IMG/VR virus record: IMGVR_UViG_3300031565_000016
Span: 1 to 64,000 of that record
Strand: one strand, 5' to 3'
DNA: 64,000 bases
DNA from: a virus
The notes below the pieces were generated by a model that was not told where the DNA came from, ran no database searches, and was given only the letters and a program-made list of their open reading frames with translations. The translations under genes were made by a program, and so were the position numbers. Shown here one piece after another: positions 34,275 to 41,413 of the stretch. Every line of letters begins with the position of its first letter. Positions within the stretch are counted from its first letter, which is position 1.

Positions 34275-34481
34275 AGTGCCATCAGCCCTTTTTATATATG
34301 TATTATAACAAGTTATAGAACAAAAGTCCCCATGTTTTGAAACAATTGCACCACTACTGCGTAATGTTCTATCTATTACTCGTTTATCCTTATATGGTAG
34401 GTGGTCAATTGCACATGGTAGGTGGTCAATTGCACACCTACATTCATCACATACTATTTCAATTATTTTGTAGCGTGGTAT
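34269..34481 (-). CDS. Zinc-finger-like small protein without a normal start codon
   Basis: The frame is open from 34532 to a TGA at 34269 that overlaps the next ATG as ATGA. The product looks genuine: IIEIVCDECRCAIDHLPC, then GDFCSITCYNTY, i.e. paired Cys of a treble-clef or ribbon finger. No ATG, GTG or TTG exists in the frame. ATA at 34479-34481, six bases after AAAAGG, is the best-placed initiator. Alternatives are a -1 shift from the overlapping upstream gene or a sequence error. Upstream boundary uncertain. Confidence 0.4.
   Translation of the reverse strand: MPRYKIIEIVCDECRCAIDHLPCAIDHLPYKDKRVIDRTLRSSGAIVSKHGDFCSITCYNTYIKRADGTK
34301..34318 (-). promoter_or_regulatory. TATAAT-type element with inverted repeat
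   Basis: Minus strand CTATAACTTGTTATAATA; TATAAC and GTTATA form an inverted repeat. The same 18 bases precede the helicase gene at 43173. Confidence 0.45.
34394..34435. repeat. 21-bp tandem repeat, two copies
   Basis: ATGGTAGGTGGTCAATTGCAC twice in tandem (34394-34414, 34415-34435) within the start-less zinc-finger frame, adding seven residues (CAIDHLP type) in frame. Confidence 0.85.
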
Positions 34482-34729
34482 ATAATACCTTTTGCTGGTT
34501 TTTCTATATATACAGGTAATGTTGGCATTACCTTATTAATTATGTAATATCCGTTACCTTCATCTTCACTATTTGAATTATATTCTGGGTTGCATGTGAA
34601 AAATCCTCGTTCATGTAGTGATGGTGGTGCAAAATGGCTGCCTGGTTTTCCGCAGGCTATGCATGGGGTTCTGTCTTCATTTAATTTATTTACCCAAGGC
34701 AGCTTGCGCCCTTTATACCTTTTACTCAT
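34463..34729 (-). CDS. Unknown protein with Cys pair
   Basis: 88 residues, basic N-terminus (MSKRYKGRKLPWVNKLNEDR) then TPCIACGKPGSHF and, further on, a Cys in FFTCNPEYN: possible zinc site. ATGA overlap with the preceding gene. No family recognised. Confidence 0.5.
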   Translation of the reverse strand: MSKRYKGRKLPWVNKLNEDRTPCIACGKPGSHFAPPSLHERGFFTCNPEYNSNSEDEGNGYYIINKVMPTLPVYIEKPAKGIIYHATK

Positions 34730-34956
34730 AGTTTAATTCTCCAAGCTTTAATTAAGTGTTTTATGCAAATAGGTAATACACATGCACCTGGTAAAAATAT
34801 ACACACTATTGGGAAAATTAAACCTATTGGCCCATCTGTATTATAATCGTGTATTGCCCAAAATGGTGCTGCTGCCAAACCTATCAAATTTATGGTGGTA
34901 TAAAATAGTTCTTCAGTTACTTTTGAAGCTTTTAACCATAGTTTTTTGTTATACAT
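34726..34956 (-). CDS. Two-span membrane protein
   Basis: 76 residues from ATG at 34956, five bases after AAGGTG (preferred over ATG at 34977). Hydrophobic segments at ~20-38 (YTTINLIGLAAAPFWAI) and ~47-70 (PIGLIFPIVCIFLPGACVLP). Function unknown. Confidence 0.5.
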   Translation of the reverse strand: MYNKKLWLKASKVTEELFYTTINLIGLAAAPFWAIHDYNTDGPIGLIFPIVCIFLPGACVLPICIKHLIKAWRIKL

Positions 34957-34970
34957 AATACACCTTAAAA

Positions 34971-34986
34971 AGGCCATTTTCAGGCC
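34971..34986 (-). terminator. Weak hairpin terminator
   Basis: Minus strand GGCC TGAAAAT GGCC followed by TTTTT, just after the 34994 gene. The stem is only four pairs, so termination would be partial. Confidence 0.35.
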
Positions 34987-34993
34987 AATATTA

Positions 34994-35467
34994 TTAATCT
35001 TTTTTGAATTTATCTTTTGGTTTTTGTGCTGTTGTTTCAGTTGTTTCCGTTGGGTATGGCTCTAATGTGCCCACCATTACCCCAGTCCAATCATTTGCAT
35101 CTACATCCTGCTCAATTGGTAATAGATATACATTTATTATTTTTACCATGTTGTCAACTTCATATTCTGTTGTAATACGTGGTGAATATGGGCCTTCTGT
35201 TATTGAGCGCTCTTCAAATAAATCTGGTTCTTTTATTATAAAATCAGCATACAAGGCATCTTTTTCAATTACAAAATTATGTGCCCTGCCTATGTGGTCA
35301 GATTTTGGTATTTTGTCAAAAGGGAATATATTATCTGCACTGTACACAAGTGGTACATTTATTTGATTTTGTAAGTGCACTTCAAATTCTGATTTTTCAT
35401 GCCTTACAGCATTATTAGGGTTTATTTTGCCCAATATTGCCACTTTTACTTTTTTGATTTGTTTCAT
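34994..35467 (-). CDS. Unknown protein
   Basis: 157 residues. KVKVAILGKINPNNAVRHEK; DNIFPFDKIPKSDHIGRAHN; a central beta core (ITTEYEVDNMVKIINVYLLP) and a Thr/Lys tail. The look is that of a small virion or capsid-protease-like phage protein, but no family is recognised. Confidence 0.5.
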   Translation of the reverse strand: MKQIKKVKVAILGKINPNNAVRHEKSEFEVHLQNQINVPLVYSADNIFPFDKIPKSDHIGRAHNFVIEKDALYADFIIKEPDLFEERSITEGPYSPRITTEYEVDNMVKIINVYLLPIEQDVDANDWTGVMVGTLEPYPTETTETTAQKPKDKFKKD

Positions 35468-35479
35468 TATTTACTCCGT

Positions 35480-35995
35480 TTATGTTATTTGTTTGATTAA
35501 ACGTTTAATATTTTTGTATGTGTCGCTTTTTGATACACCATGGAATATGGGGTATAAGGCAACCCTGCCCCAATCTACACAACTATGCACACCTGTTGAC
35601 ACAGATTCTACTGGCAACCATGATAATTGCTCATTTAGCAGTAACAAGTATATTACACAGCGTATTGGGGCTTTTGTTTGTACACTTCTTATTAAAGGTA
35701 ATATATCACCTTTTTCGCAGGTAACATCCATTACTATAGACGTGTGGTACACTTCCCCACTTCCCAATCTGTGGCCTATACATTCTGTTTGTATTTTTGC
35801 GTTGTTGTCAATTGATATTTGTACGTTGTTGTCAATTTGCCCCAAAATATCAATGCCTTTACTTTTTGCCCATTCCCGCACAGAAACTAAAATATACCTT
35901 GTTGGGTTGTCAGAGTTTTCAATGTGGCATTGGATGTTTTGTAATAAACCCTCTCTTCTGCCCCATTCTTCTATTGGTTCAAGTTCTTTTTTCAT
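35480..35995 (-). CDS. Unknown protein
   Basis: 171 residues from ATG at 35995 (AAGGAA seven bases upstream; the frame extends six codons further to a TTG). LVSVREWAKSKGIDILGQID and SDTYKNIKRLIKQIT suggest an alpha/beta domain. No family recognised. Confidence 0.5.
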   Translation of the reverse strand: MKKELEPIEEWGRREGLLQNIQCHIENSDNPTRYILVSVREWAKSKGIDILGQIDNNVQISIDNNAKIQTECIGHRLGSGEVYHTSIVMDVTCEKGDILPLIRSVQTKAPIRCVIYLLLLNEQLSWLPVESVSTGVHSCVDWGRVALYPIFHGVSKSDTYKNIKRLIKQIT

Positions 35996-35999
35996 TTTG

Positions 36000-36209
36000 T
36001 TATTCCTTGTCAAATGGTTCTACTTGGTTCCCATTGTTATCTAAAACTTCCCACCTACATTTGTAATTTTTTATTGGGTTATATGAATTAATATAGGAGC
36101 CATCTCGGGCACTGAGATTAAAAAGCAGCATACCTATTGTCTCCTTTAGTGCTTTTATTAAGCCTTCTTTACTATCAGCTTTTGCCCATAATTTTAATTC
36201 GTATTTCAT
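36000..36209 (-). CDS. Unknown protein
   Basis: 69 residues. MKYELKLWAKADSKEGLIKA then KCRWEVLDNNGNQVEPF: a compact beta-alpha-beta form. Adjoins the nuclease-like gene without a gap. No family recognised. Confidence 0.5.
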   Translation of the reverse strand: MKYELKLWAKADSKEGLIKALKETIGMLLFNLSARDGSYINSYNPIKNYKCRWEVLDNNGNQVEPFDKE

Positions 36210-36725
36210 TTAGCAACCCCTAGCAACCCCTATATCTGCAATTTTTTGTTTCAATCCCCAAATTCGCATCGCACCAAGGTGTGCCAACTTTAGTTGTTCC
36301 TCTGTTGTTACTTTTCTTGCCGTTTTCAATGGGGTACACGCCTTTAAAACCCTGCACTGCATGTCACGTGTTACAATTATAATTCCAGCCCTGTCGGGTA
36401 CATTATCAAGGGCAAAGTCTAATAGTTCCACAGGTACTGCAAAGTAAAAGTTCTTTATGCGGTCTAATTTATCTATGTGCTGGTGTTGTTTTCTACCGTC
36501 TGCAATAAAGTCACTTTTACTTATTTTTATTTCAACTTCAGTGCAATACCCAGCTTCATTCACCATCAATAAATCACACTCATGTATCCCCCAACCAAAC
36601 CCAACACAAGGCACAACAATGTTTCGCACAAATTTTAAACATTTTGCAACTGCTATTTCCATTTGTAATGTTGTAAGGGCTGGCAATTCAGCCCTTTTTT
36701 GGCACCTATTGCCGACAACACCCAT
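36210..36725 (-). CDS. PD-(D/E)xK nuclease-like protein (MmcB-like)
   Basis: 171 residues. GIHECDLLMVNEAGYCTEVE then IKISKSDFIAD reproduces the E/D...D...E-x-K core of PD-(D/E)xK nucleases, nearest by eye to MmcB-type proteins; KLDRIKNFYFAVPVELLDFA and PDRAGIIIVTRD complete the fold. It may process or repair DNA. Start ATG follows the preceding stop by a one-base overlap. Confidence 0.65.
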   Translation of the reverse strand: MGVVGNRCQKRAELPALTTLQMEIAVAKCLKFVRNIVVPCVGFGWGIHECDLLMVNEAGYCTEVEIKISKSDFIADGRKQHQHIDKLDRIKNFYFAVPVELLDFALDNVPDRAGIIIVTRDMQCRVLKACTPLKTARKVTTEEQLKLAHLGAMRIWGLKQKIADIGVARGC

Positions 36726-37036
36726 TATTCACCCAACTTGTATATAGATAGTATAGGGTATGATTTAAAACATTTCTGCTTTGTTTTAAATGGGAAGCTT
36801 TTCAGATTGTCCACACGCTTTTTCCTGCCGTAACACCTGTGTTGCATTGGGCCTGAATAATGGTAATAATGTTTACAAAATAGGCAGCAGCCATTCGCCC
36901 CATTAAGGAATTTGCTTCTGTTTTTGTAATACTGGTCTATACTTATCGGCAATGTGCCAGCCCCATTAGAAAATATACCCCTTACCATTAATAAAACCAT
37001 AGGCAAAATCAAGGCAAAAACAATAATATTAATCAT
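36725..37036 (-). CDS. Membrane-anchored Cys-rich protein
   Basis: 103 residues from ATG at 37036 after AAGGGG, eight-base overlap with the preceding gene. N-terminal anchor (INIIVFALILPMVLLMVRGI), then GCCLFCKHYYHYSGPMQHRC and a further Cys: possible zinc site exposed on one side of the membrane. Function unknown. Confidence 0.55.
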   Translation of the reverse strand: MINIIVFALILPMVLLMVRGIFSNGAGTLPISIDQYYKNRSKFLNGANGCCLFCKHYYHYSGPMQHRCYGRKKRVDNLKSFPFKTKQKCFKSYPILSIYKLGE

Positions 37037-37397
37037 AATCAACCCCTTTAACCCCTAAACCAAAGGGGTGTTTGAGGGCATTTACCTGCTTTTCTATGAG
37101 ATCCAAAGTTTCAATTTTTTCCTTTTTAACACCTGCCCTGTCTTTTTCTATCTGCACAGCCCTGTTTATGGCAGGGATGCACTCTAGTAAATCATTATCT
37201 GTTGTACCTTTGCCCCGTATGCCAGCACATAATAACTTTTTAATTGCATGTTGTGCCCCAGCATTTGTTACATTAAAAGCTTCTATTACCGCATACACAT
37301 CAACCCCAGTCAATTTTACACCCTCTGTATTTCTGATAGTACGTAGGTACTTATTACCAGAATTTAACCCTTTTTCTATTTTTGGCGTTTCTTGCAT
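37029..37397 (-). CDS. Unknown DNA-associated-type protein
   Basis: 122 residues. VDVYAVIEAFNVTNAGAQHA IKKLLCAG is a pattern shared with small phage proteins that accompany terminase small subunits or replication genes; RAVQIEKDRAGVKKEKIETL is coiled coil. Encoded just after the terminase small subunit. Role unknown. Confidence 0.5.
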   Translation of the reverse strand: MQETPKIEKGLNSGNKYLRTIRNTEGVKLTGVDVYAVIEAFNVTNAGAQHAIKKLLCAGIRGKGTTDNDLLECIPAINRAVQIEKDRAGVKKEKIETLDLIEKQVNALKHPFGLGVKGVDYD

Positions 37398-37416
37398 TTC
37401 GTTGCCCCTTTTATTG

Positions 37417-38265
37417 TTATTTGCCTGATGTTATTTGTGCCAGAAGTTCCATGCCCTCTTTGGCTTTTTGTTGTGTTGTGTTTATATTATTTTGTGTAAA
37501 ATTAACTGACATGTTACTTTCATGCCACATACCTGCAATTTTGCCCATTATTTCAATTGCCTTTAATTTATCCGGCAACTTTATTTCGTGGCTTTCAGCT
37601 GTGGAATATAAAGGCTTTCCATCACAGCTTTCACCACTTTGGTACAAGGTTGTCTTTTTCTTCATTGCTTGCAGCAAGCTTCTCATTTCTTCTGGTACTT
37701 CTTCCATTGGCAATAAATTACCTGCCTCATCTGTATAGTCGTATAAGTCAGCTGTTATAACATTATGCAAAAAATCAATACATGTAGGCAATATATCACT
37801 TTCAAATGTTTTTATTTGTAATAAATTAAGTTGCCTAACTGCTTCAATTATATGGGGGCGTCTTAACATGTTTTGTGCTTTTCCCCACGCATTTTTGTGT
37901 GATTTACAATTTCCGTAGGCTGCTGAAGCACTTTTCACTTTATTGCGTGTCCTTACATATAGCATTACAAATTCACGGTCGGCTTTATCAACAAGTTGGT
38001 CAACATAAAGGCTATCAGGTATTGTATCAATTTCAAATTGTGTTAGTATTTCTGTAGATGCCAGCCTGTTCTCCATTTGTGCATGTAGTTCTGGTTTTGT
38101 TGCTTTTTTTGCTTTTTGCTTTTTGATTGTGTTTAGTGGTATTTTCCCCCATTGCCAAAGGGTCTTTGTCGTGACCCCGTATTTTTTAGCAATTTCAACT
38201 TTAGAAAGTGCCCCAAGGCTGATTTCTTCTAGTGCTTGTAATTTCCTGTCTTCCGAATGTGACAT
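37417..38265 (-). CDS. Terminase small subunit (putative)
   Basis: 282 residues. N-terminal helix-turn-helix (LSKVEIAKKYGVTTKTLWQW), then VRTRNKVKSASAAYGNCKSH, AWGKAQNMLRRPHIIEAVRQ and C-terminal DKLKAIEIMGKIAGMWHESN: the order of Terminase_2-like small subunits, which recognise the packaging site. Separated from the large subunit by about 5.7 kb of small genes. Confidence 0.7.
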   Translation of the reverse strand: MSHSEDRKLQALEEISLGALSKVEIAKKYGVTTKTLWQWGKIPLNTIKKQKAKKATKPELHAQMENRLASTEILTQFEIDTIPDSLYVDQLVDKADREFVMLYVRTRNKVKSASAAYGNCKSHKNAWGKAQNMLRRPHIIEAVRQLNLLQIKTFESDILPTCIDFLHNVITADLYDYTDEAGNLLPMEEVPEEMRSLLQAMKKKTTLYQSGESCDGKPLYSTAESHEIKLPDKLKAIEIMGKIAGMWHESNMSVNFTQNNINTTQQKAKEGMELLAQITSGK

Positions 38266-38424
38266 GAGCTAGTTCCGTAGGTAATAGGCATTACTTTTAA
38301 TATACAACATTTTTGTAAAAAGGTAATACATAGGTGGGAAAAAGGTAACACTTGGCGCATTTTGTAATGGAAATACTAACAAAAACACCCCCATATTTAG
38401 GCTAAAAAACGGCATTTTTATTTC

Positions 38425-38580
38425 TTAACTTCCATTATTTCGTGCTGCTGCTGCATTACAATCTTTGTTAAATCTTACGTTTCTTCTTATTTTTCTCTCT
38501 TCACCTGAGCGCTCTTTGAATGGCTTTTGTTTGCTTACCATTCTATTGGTTGCTTTTATAATTTTATCACTATTTTTCAT
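38425..38580 (-). CDS. Small basic protein
   Basis: 51 residues from ATG at 38580, ten bases after AAGGAT. Strongly basic (NRMVSKQKPFKERSGEERKI, then RRNVRF), so nucleic-acid binding is plausible. No family recognised. Confidence 0.45.
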   Translation of the reverse strand: MKNSDKIIKATNRMVSKQKPFKERSGEERKIRRNVRFNKDCNAAAARNNGS

Positions 38581-38596
38581 TATGTTTTTATCCTTT

Positions 38597-38884
38597 TTAG
38601 ATTACTCTAATAACTGAAATATCAACGTAGTAACCTCTGTTTTCATCTAACTTAGTAACTTCATGTGCAGTTACATGTTGTTTGTAAATTTTTGTGTCGC
38701 CTGCTATTCTGTATATGATAGTATATTTTTCTAATTCCTTTGCTTCATACCAATCCCTAAAACTTTTGGCCTGGGTGCTGGTGCACCAATCTTGTGCAAC
38801 ATCTTCTGCTGTCCTATTTGTGAGGCTTGCAACTTGTTTAAATATTTCTATTTGCAGCTGGTTGATTGTTACTTTGTTTATCAT
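38597..38884 (-). CDS. Unknown protein behind 22-bp-spaced promoter
   Basis: 95 residues, GAGG-led ATG. Helical N-terminal half (INQLQIEIFKQVASLTNRTA), beta C-terminal half (GDTKIYKQHVTAHEV). Its leader (AAAGAGGCACCCGAAATG) resembles those at 26267, 29800 and 46595. No family recognised. Confidence 0.55.
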   Translation of the reverse strand: MINKVTINQLQIEIFKQVASLTNRTAEDVAQDWCTSTQAKSFRDWYEAKELEKYTIIYRIAGDTKIYKQHVTAHEVTKLDENRGYYVDISVIRVI

Positions 38885-38914
38885 TTCGGGTGCCTCTTTG
38901 TTGTATCCCCTTAC

Positions 38915-38960
38915 TTATAATATATATTAATTATGCAAATAAACCTAACACTTTTTAAAA
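38915..38960 (-). promoter_or_regulatory. 22-bp-spaced phage promoter
   Basis: Minus strand TTTTAAAAAGTG (38960-38949), 22 bp, TATATATTATAA (38926-38915), then GTAAGGGG. The GTR of the box is GTG here. Confidence 0.6.
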
Positions 38961-38972
38961 TATAATAACTTT

Positions 38973-40400
38973 TTATTTATATAACTCGTTTCTTCCTATG
39001 TTTGTGTCATTCAAAAACCTACTGTCAACGTGCCACATACCCAAGCTTAATGCATGCAGCACAATTGCTTCACCACCTTCAACACTGCCGTCATCCCTCT
39101 CAACCCCCTCAAACAGCCCAACACGTGCATAGCATTGCTTTTTTTCCTCTTCCCCCATGGATAGGTATATCATTTTACCAACATGTGCCAACTTTTTAAA
39201 CGTTCCACCTAGTGCTTTTATTTTAATTTTTTTGCCACCATAACTATCCCTATTTCCATGTGTTGGTGCAAAAATACAGGTGTGTGTTGTCTGCGCCCAT
39301 CCTGCAATATCTATCCATGTTTGCTCTTCATCTTTGTTTTCATTTCCATAATTACCCTGTGCCTGGTGCCTCATTACATCTGGGTTATCAATTACAATTA
39401 AATCAGGTATAAACCCCATTTCTTTTTCTAGTTGTTCTTTTTTACTTTTCAGCATCTGCATGGTGGCAGACCCGCGCGCAAATGTTGCAACTTTGATTTT
39501 GCCACGTTTCTGCAATTTTAATGATTGGGCACGCTTTTTTATTTTATCTGGTTCAATAATAAGGTCGGAACTTTTTGATAGTATTTCATCATAATATATG
39601 TCACCATCATCACCAAAGTGCGGTAATTTGCATTTTACATCAGCTTCTTTTGGCATTGCATTCAAATTTTGCCAAATACGTCTACCAAACTGCTCTTTTG
39701 TAACTTCGAGATTGAAGTATAAAACATTTAAACCAGCGTCAAGTGCCACACTTTCAATAAAAATAGACATCCATGTTTTGCCTGCTTTCTGGGGTGCTAC
39801 CATGCCAACAACATCACCACGTAGAAACCAACCAAGCACTGAGCCCAATGCACCAGGCAGCCTGAATAATCTTTCTTCTTCTATATTAAAAAATTGTGCT
39901 GTTTGTTCGTGGTCTGTGAATGGGTCGTATACATCACATTCTGTCTTTTCAACCCGTGTGAATTTTTGTAATAATTCTAGGGCATATTTTACATCTTTTG
40001 TTCTATTTGCAATTTTTAAACTTTTTTCAAGTTCTTCTAATGCACGCCAATTGAAATATTTTATAATGTTTTCTGTGTTGTGCCCTACATTATTTATTTT
40101 ATATTTTTCTTCGTCCCCTGAAAGGCTTTCCAATATTTTTTGTATATTATTTGCAACGTCTTCATCTATGGTGTCTTTATATTTAACAAAAATACTGGTG
40201 GTGTCTGCCCCTGGTGCACAACCTGTCACATCATAGTACTCTAATAACCACCTCAAAATCTGTTCTGTATACTTATTGCTCATTAATTCTGGTTTTAAAA
40301 CACTCCTGCATGCACTTAATAAATTTTCATTAGTAAGTAATTGGTACAAATAAAGGCGTTCCTCATCATAATTATGGCCTGTGTCGCGTTCTATTTTCAA
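38973..40400 (-). CDS. DnaB-like replicative helicase
   Basis: 475 residues. RecA-type ATPase from ~185: Walker A APQKAGKT (202-209), the DnaB-like NVLYFNLEVTKEQFGRRIWQ, Walker B-like PDLIVIDNPDVM (~345), and ALGGTFKKLAHVGKMIYLSM near the C-terminus. The N-terminal 150 residues are helical, as in DnaB N-domains. It unwinds the fork together with the primase encoded in the same transcription unit (43292-44194). ATGA-coupled to the methyltransferase gene. Confidence 0.75.
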   Translation of the reverse strand: MKIERDTGHNYDEERLYLYQLLTNENLLSACRSVLKPELMSNKYTEQILRWLLEYYDVTGCAPGADTTSIFVKYKDTIDEDVANNIQKILESLSGDEEKYKINNVGHNTENIIKYFNWRALEELEKSLKIANRTKDVKYALELLQKFTRVEKTECDVYDPFTDHEQTAQFFNIEEERLFRLPGALGSVLGWFLRGDVVGMVAPQKAGKTWMSIFIESVALDAGLNVLYFNLEVTKEQFGRRIWQNLNAMPKEADVKCKLPHFGDDGDIYYDEILSKSSDLIIEPDKIKKRAQSLKLQKRGKIKVATFARGSATMQMLKSKKEQLEKEMGFIPDLIVIDNPDVMRHQAQGNYGNENKDEEQTWIDIAGWAQTTHTCIFAPTHGNRDSYGGKKIKIKALGGTFKKLAHVGKMIYLSMGEEEKKQCYARVGLFEGVERDDGSVEGGEAIVLHALSLGMWHVDSRFLNDTNIGRNELYK

Positions 40401-41413
40401 AATAACCCCAAAGCATGCGCATATTTTTTTTGTTTATTTTCATCATGTATTCTGCGTAAAATATGTGCAATTACATCCACTGTCCATCCGTTTCCTATCA
40501 TTTTGTAACGCTGGGTGTTACTTACACCTGCTGTGTAATTATCTGGCAGTGTTTGTAAACGCTCACATTCCAATACTGTCAATTTCCTTACATGCAAATT
40601 ATCAACTGAGTCCCACTCGTGTCTGTCGTAACTTTTATGCCCACTACTTCTCACACATTTAGATTTTTCCCTAATAGCATGGCCAACTAAAAGACCCCAT
40701 TTATCTCTGGTAACCATACTCTTTGCGTTTTCCTTATATATGGTAGCCAATAGTGTTTGTGATTTATTTTTGAATACAATTTGCCTCCTGCTTTTTTCTA
40801 AGTAGTTCCGCAGGTTGCCACCTTTCCAGTAGTTTGCATCTATGCAGTATGATTTATCCCTATCCACTACACCTTCCTCTAATATATCACAAAGTAGTAT
40901 ATTCTTATCTTCTGGCTGCACAACATTATTAATGTTTGTCCAGTAATATCTATTCCTGTTTTGTGCAGATACTAGGGCTGAATTAATTAAGATAGGCTGT
41001 ACATTAAAAAGGTCATCACTTATGTATTTCATAAACTCTTTCTTCATTTTAACATTTTCAAATAAGAATTTCATGTTTGGATTTTTAGATTTTATCCCTT
41101 GCCATATGGCTATCAAGTCGTGTACTAATGCCCCTCGTGGATCAATGTCACCAGCCTGTTTCCCAGCAATACTCCAGGCCTGACACGGGAACCCAGCTAA
41201 TAATAGGTCGATACTTGAAAAATCTATGTCCCACTCTCTCCATTTAGTTACATCACCTAGTCTTATTATATCTGGGTAGTTATTACATGACACGGCTGTT
41301 GCATACTTATCAATCTCTGATGCATAGTAAGTACCTACTGGTATGCCCGCTCTCTCTAAAGCTACCATTCCACAACTCATGCCGTCAAATAAACTTAATA
41401 CATTAGTTTTCAA
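40397..41413 (-). CDS. DNA (cytosine-5) methyltransferase
   Basis: 338 residues, ATGA overlaps at both ends. All main C5-methylase motifs are visible: SLFDGMSCGMVALERAG (AdoMet site), GFPCQAWS (catalytic Cys77), FENVK (ENV), AQNRNRYYW (Q-x-R-x-R), and the C-terminal GNGWTVDVIAHIL. No restriction partner is adjacent; it lies between two helicase genes, so a self-protection or anti-restriction role is likely. Target site cannot be read. Confidence 0.9.
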   Translation of the reverse strand: MKTNVLSLFDGMSCGMVALERAGIPVGTYYASEIDKYATAVSCNNYPDIIRLGDVTKWREWDIDFSSIDLLLAGFPCQAWSIAGKQAGDIDPRGALVHDLIAIWQGIKSKNPNMKFLFENVKMKKEFMKYISDDLFNVQPILINSALVSAQNRNRYYWTNINNVVQPEDKNILLCDILEEGVVDRDKSYCIDANYWKGGNLRNYLEKSRRQIVFKNKSQTLLATIYKENAKSMVTRDKWGLLVGHAIREKSKCVRSSGHKSYDRHEWDSVDNLHVRKLTVLECERLQTLPDNYTAGVSNTQRYKMIGNGWTVDVIAHILRRIHDENKQKKYAHALGLF

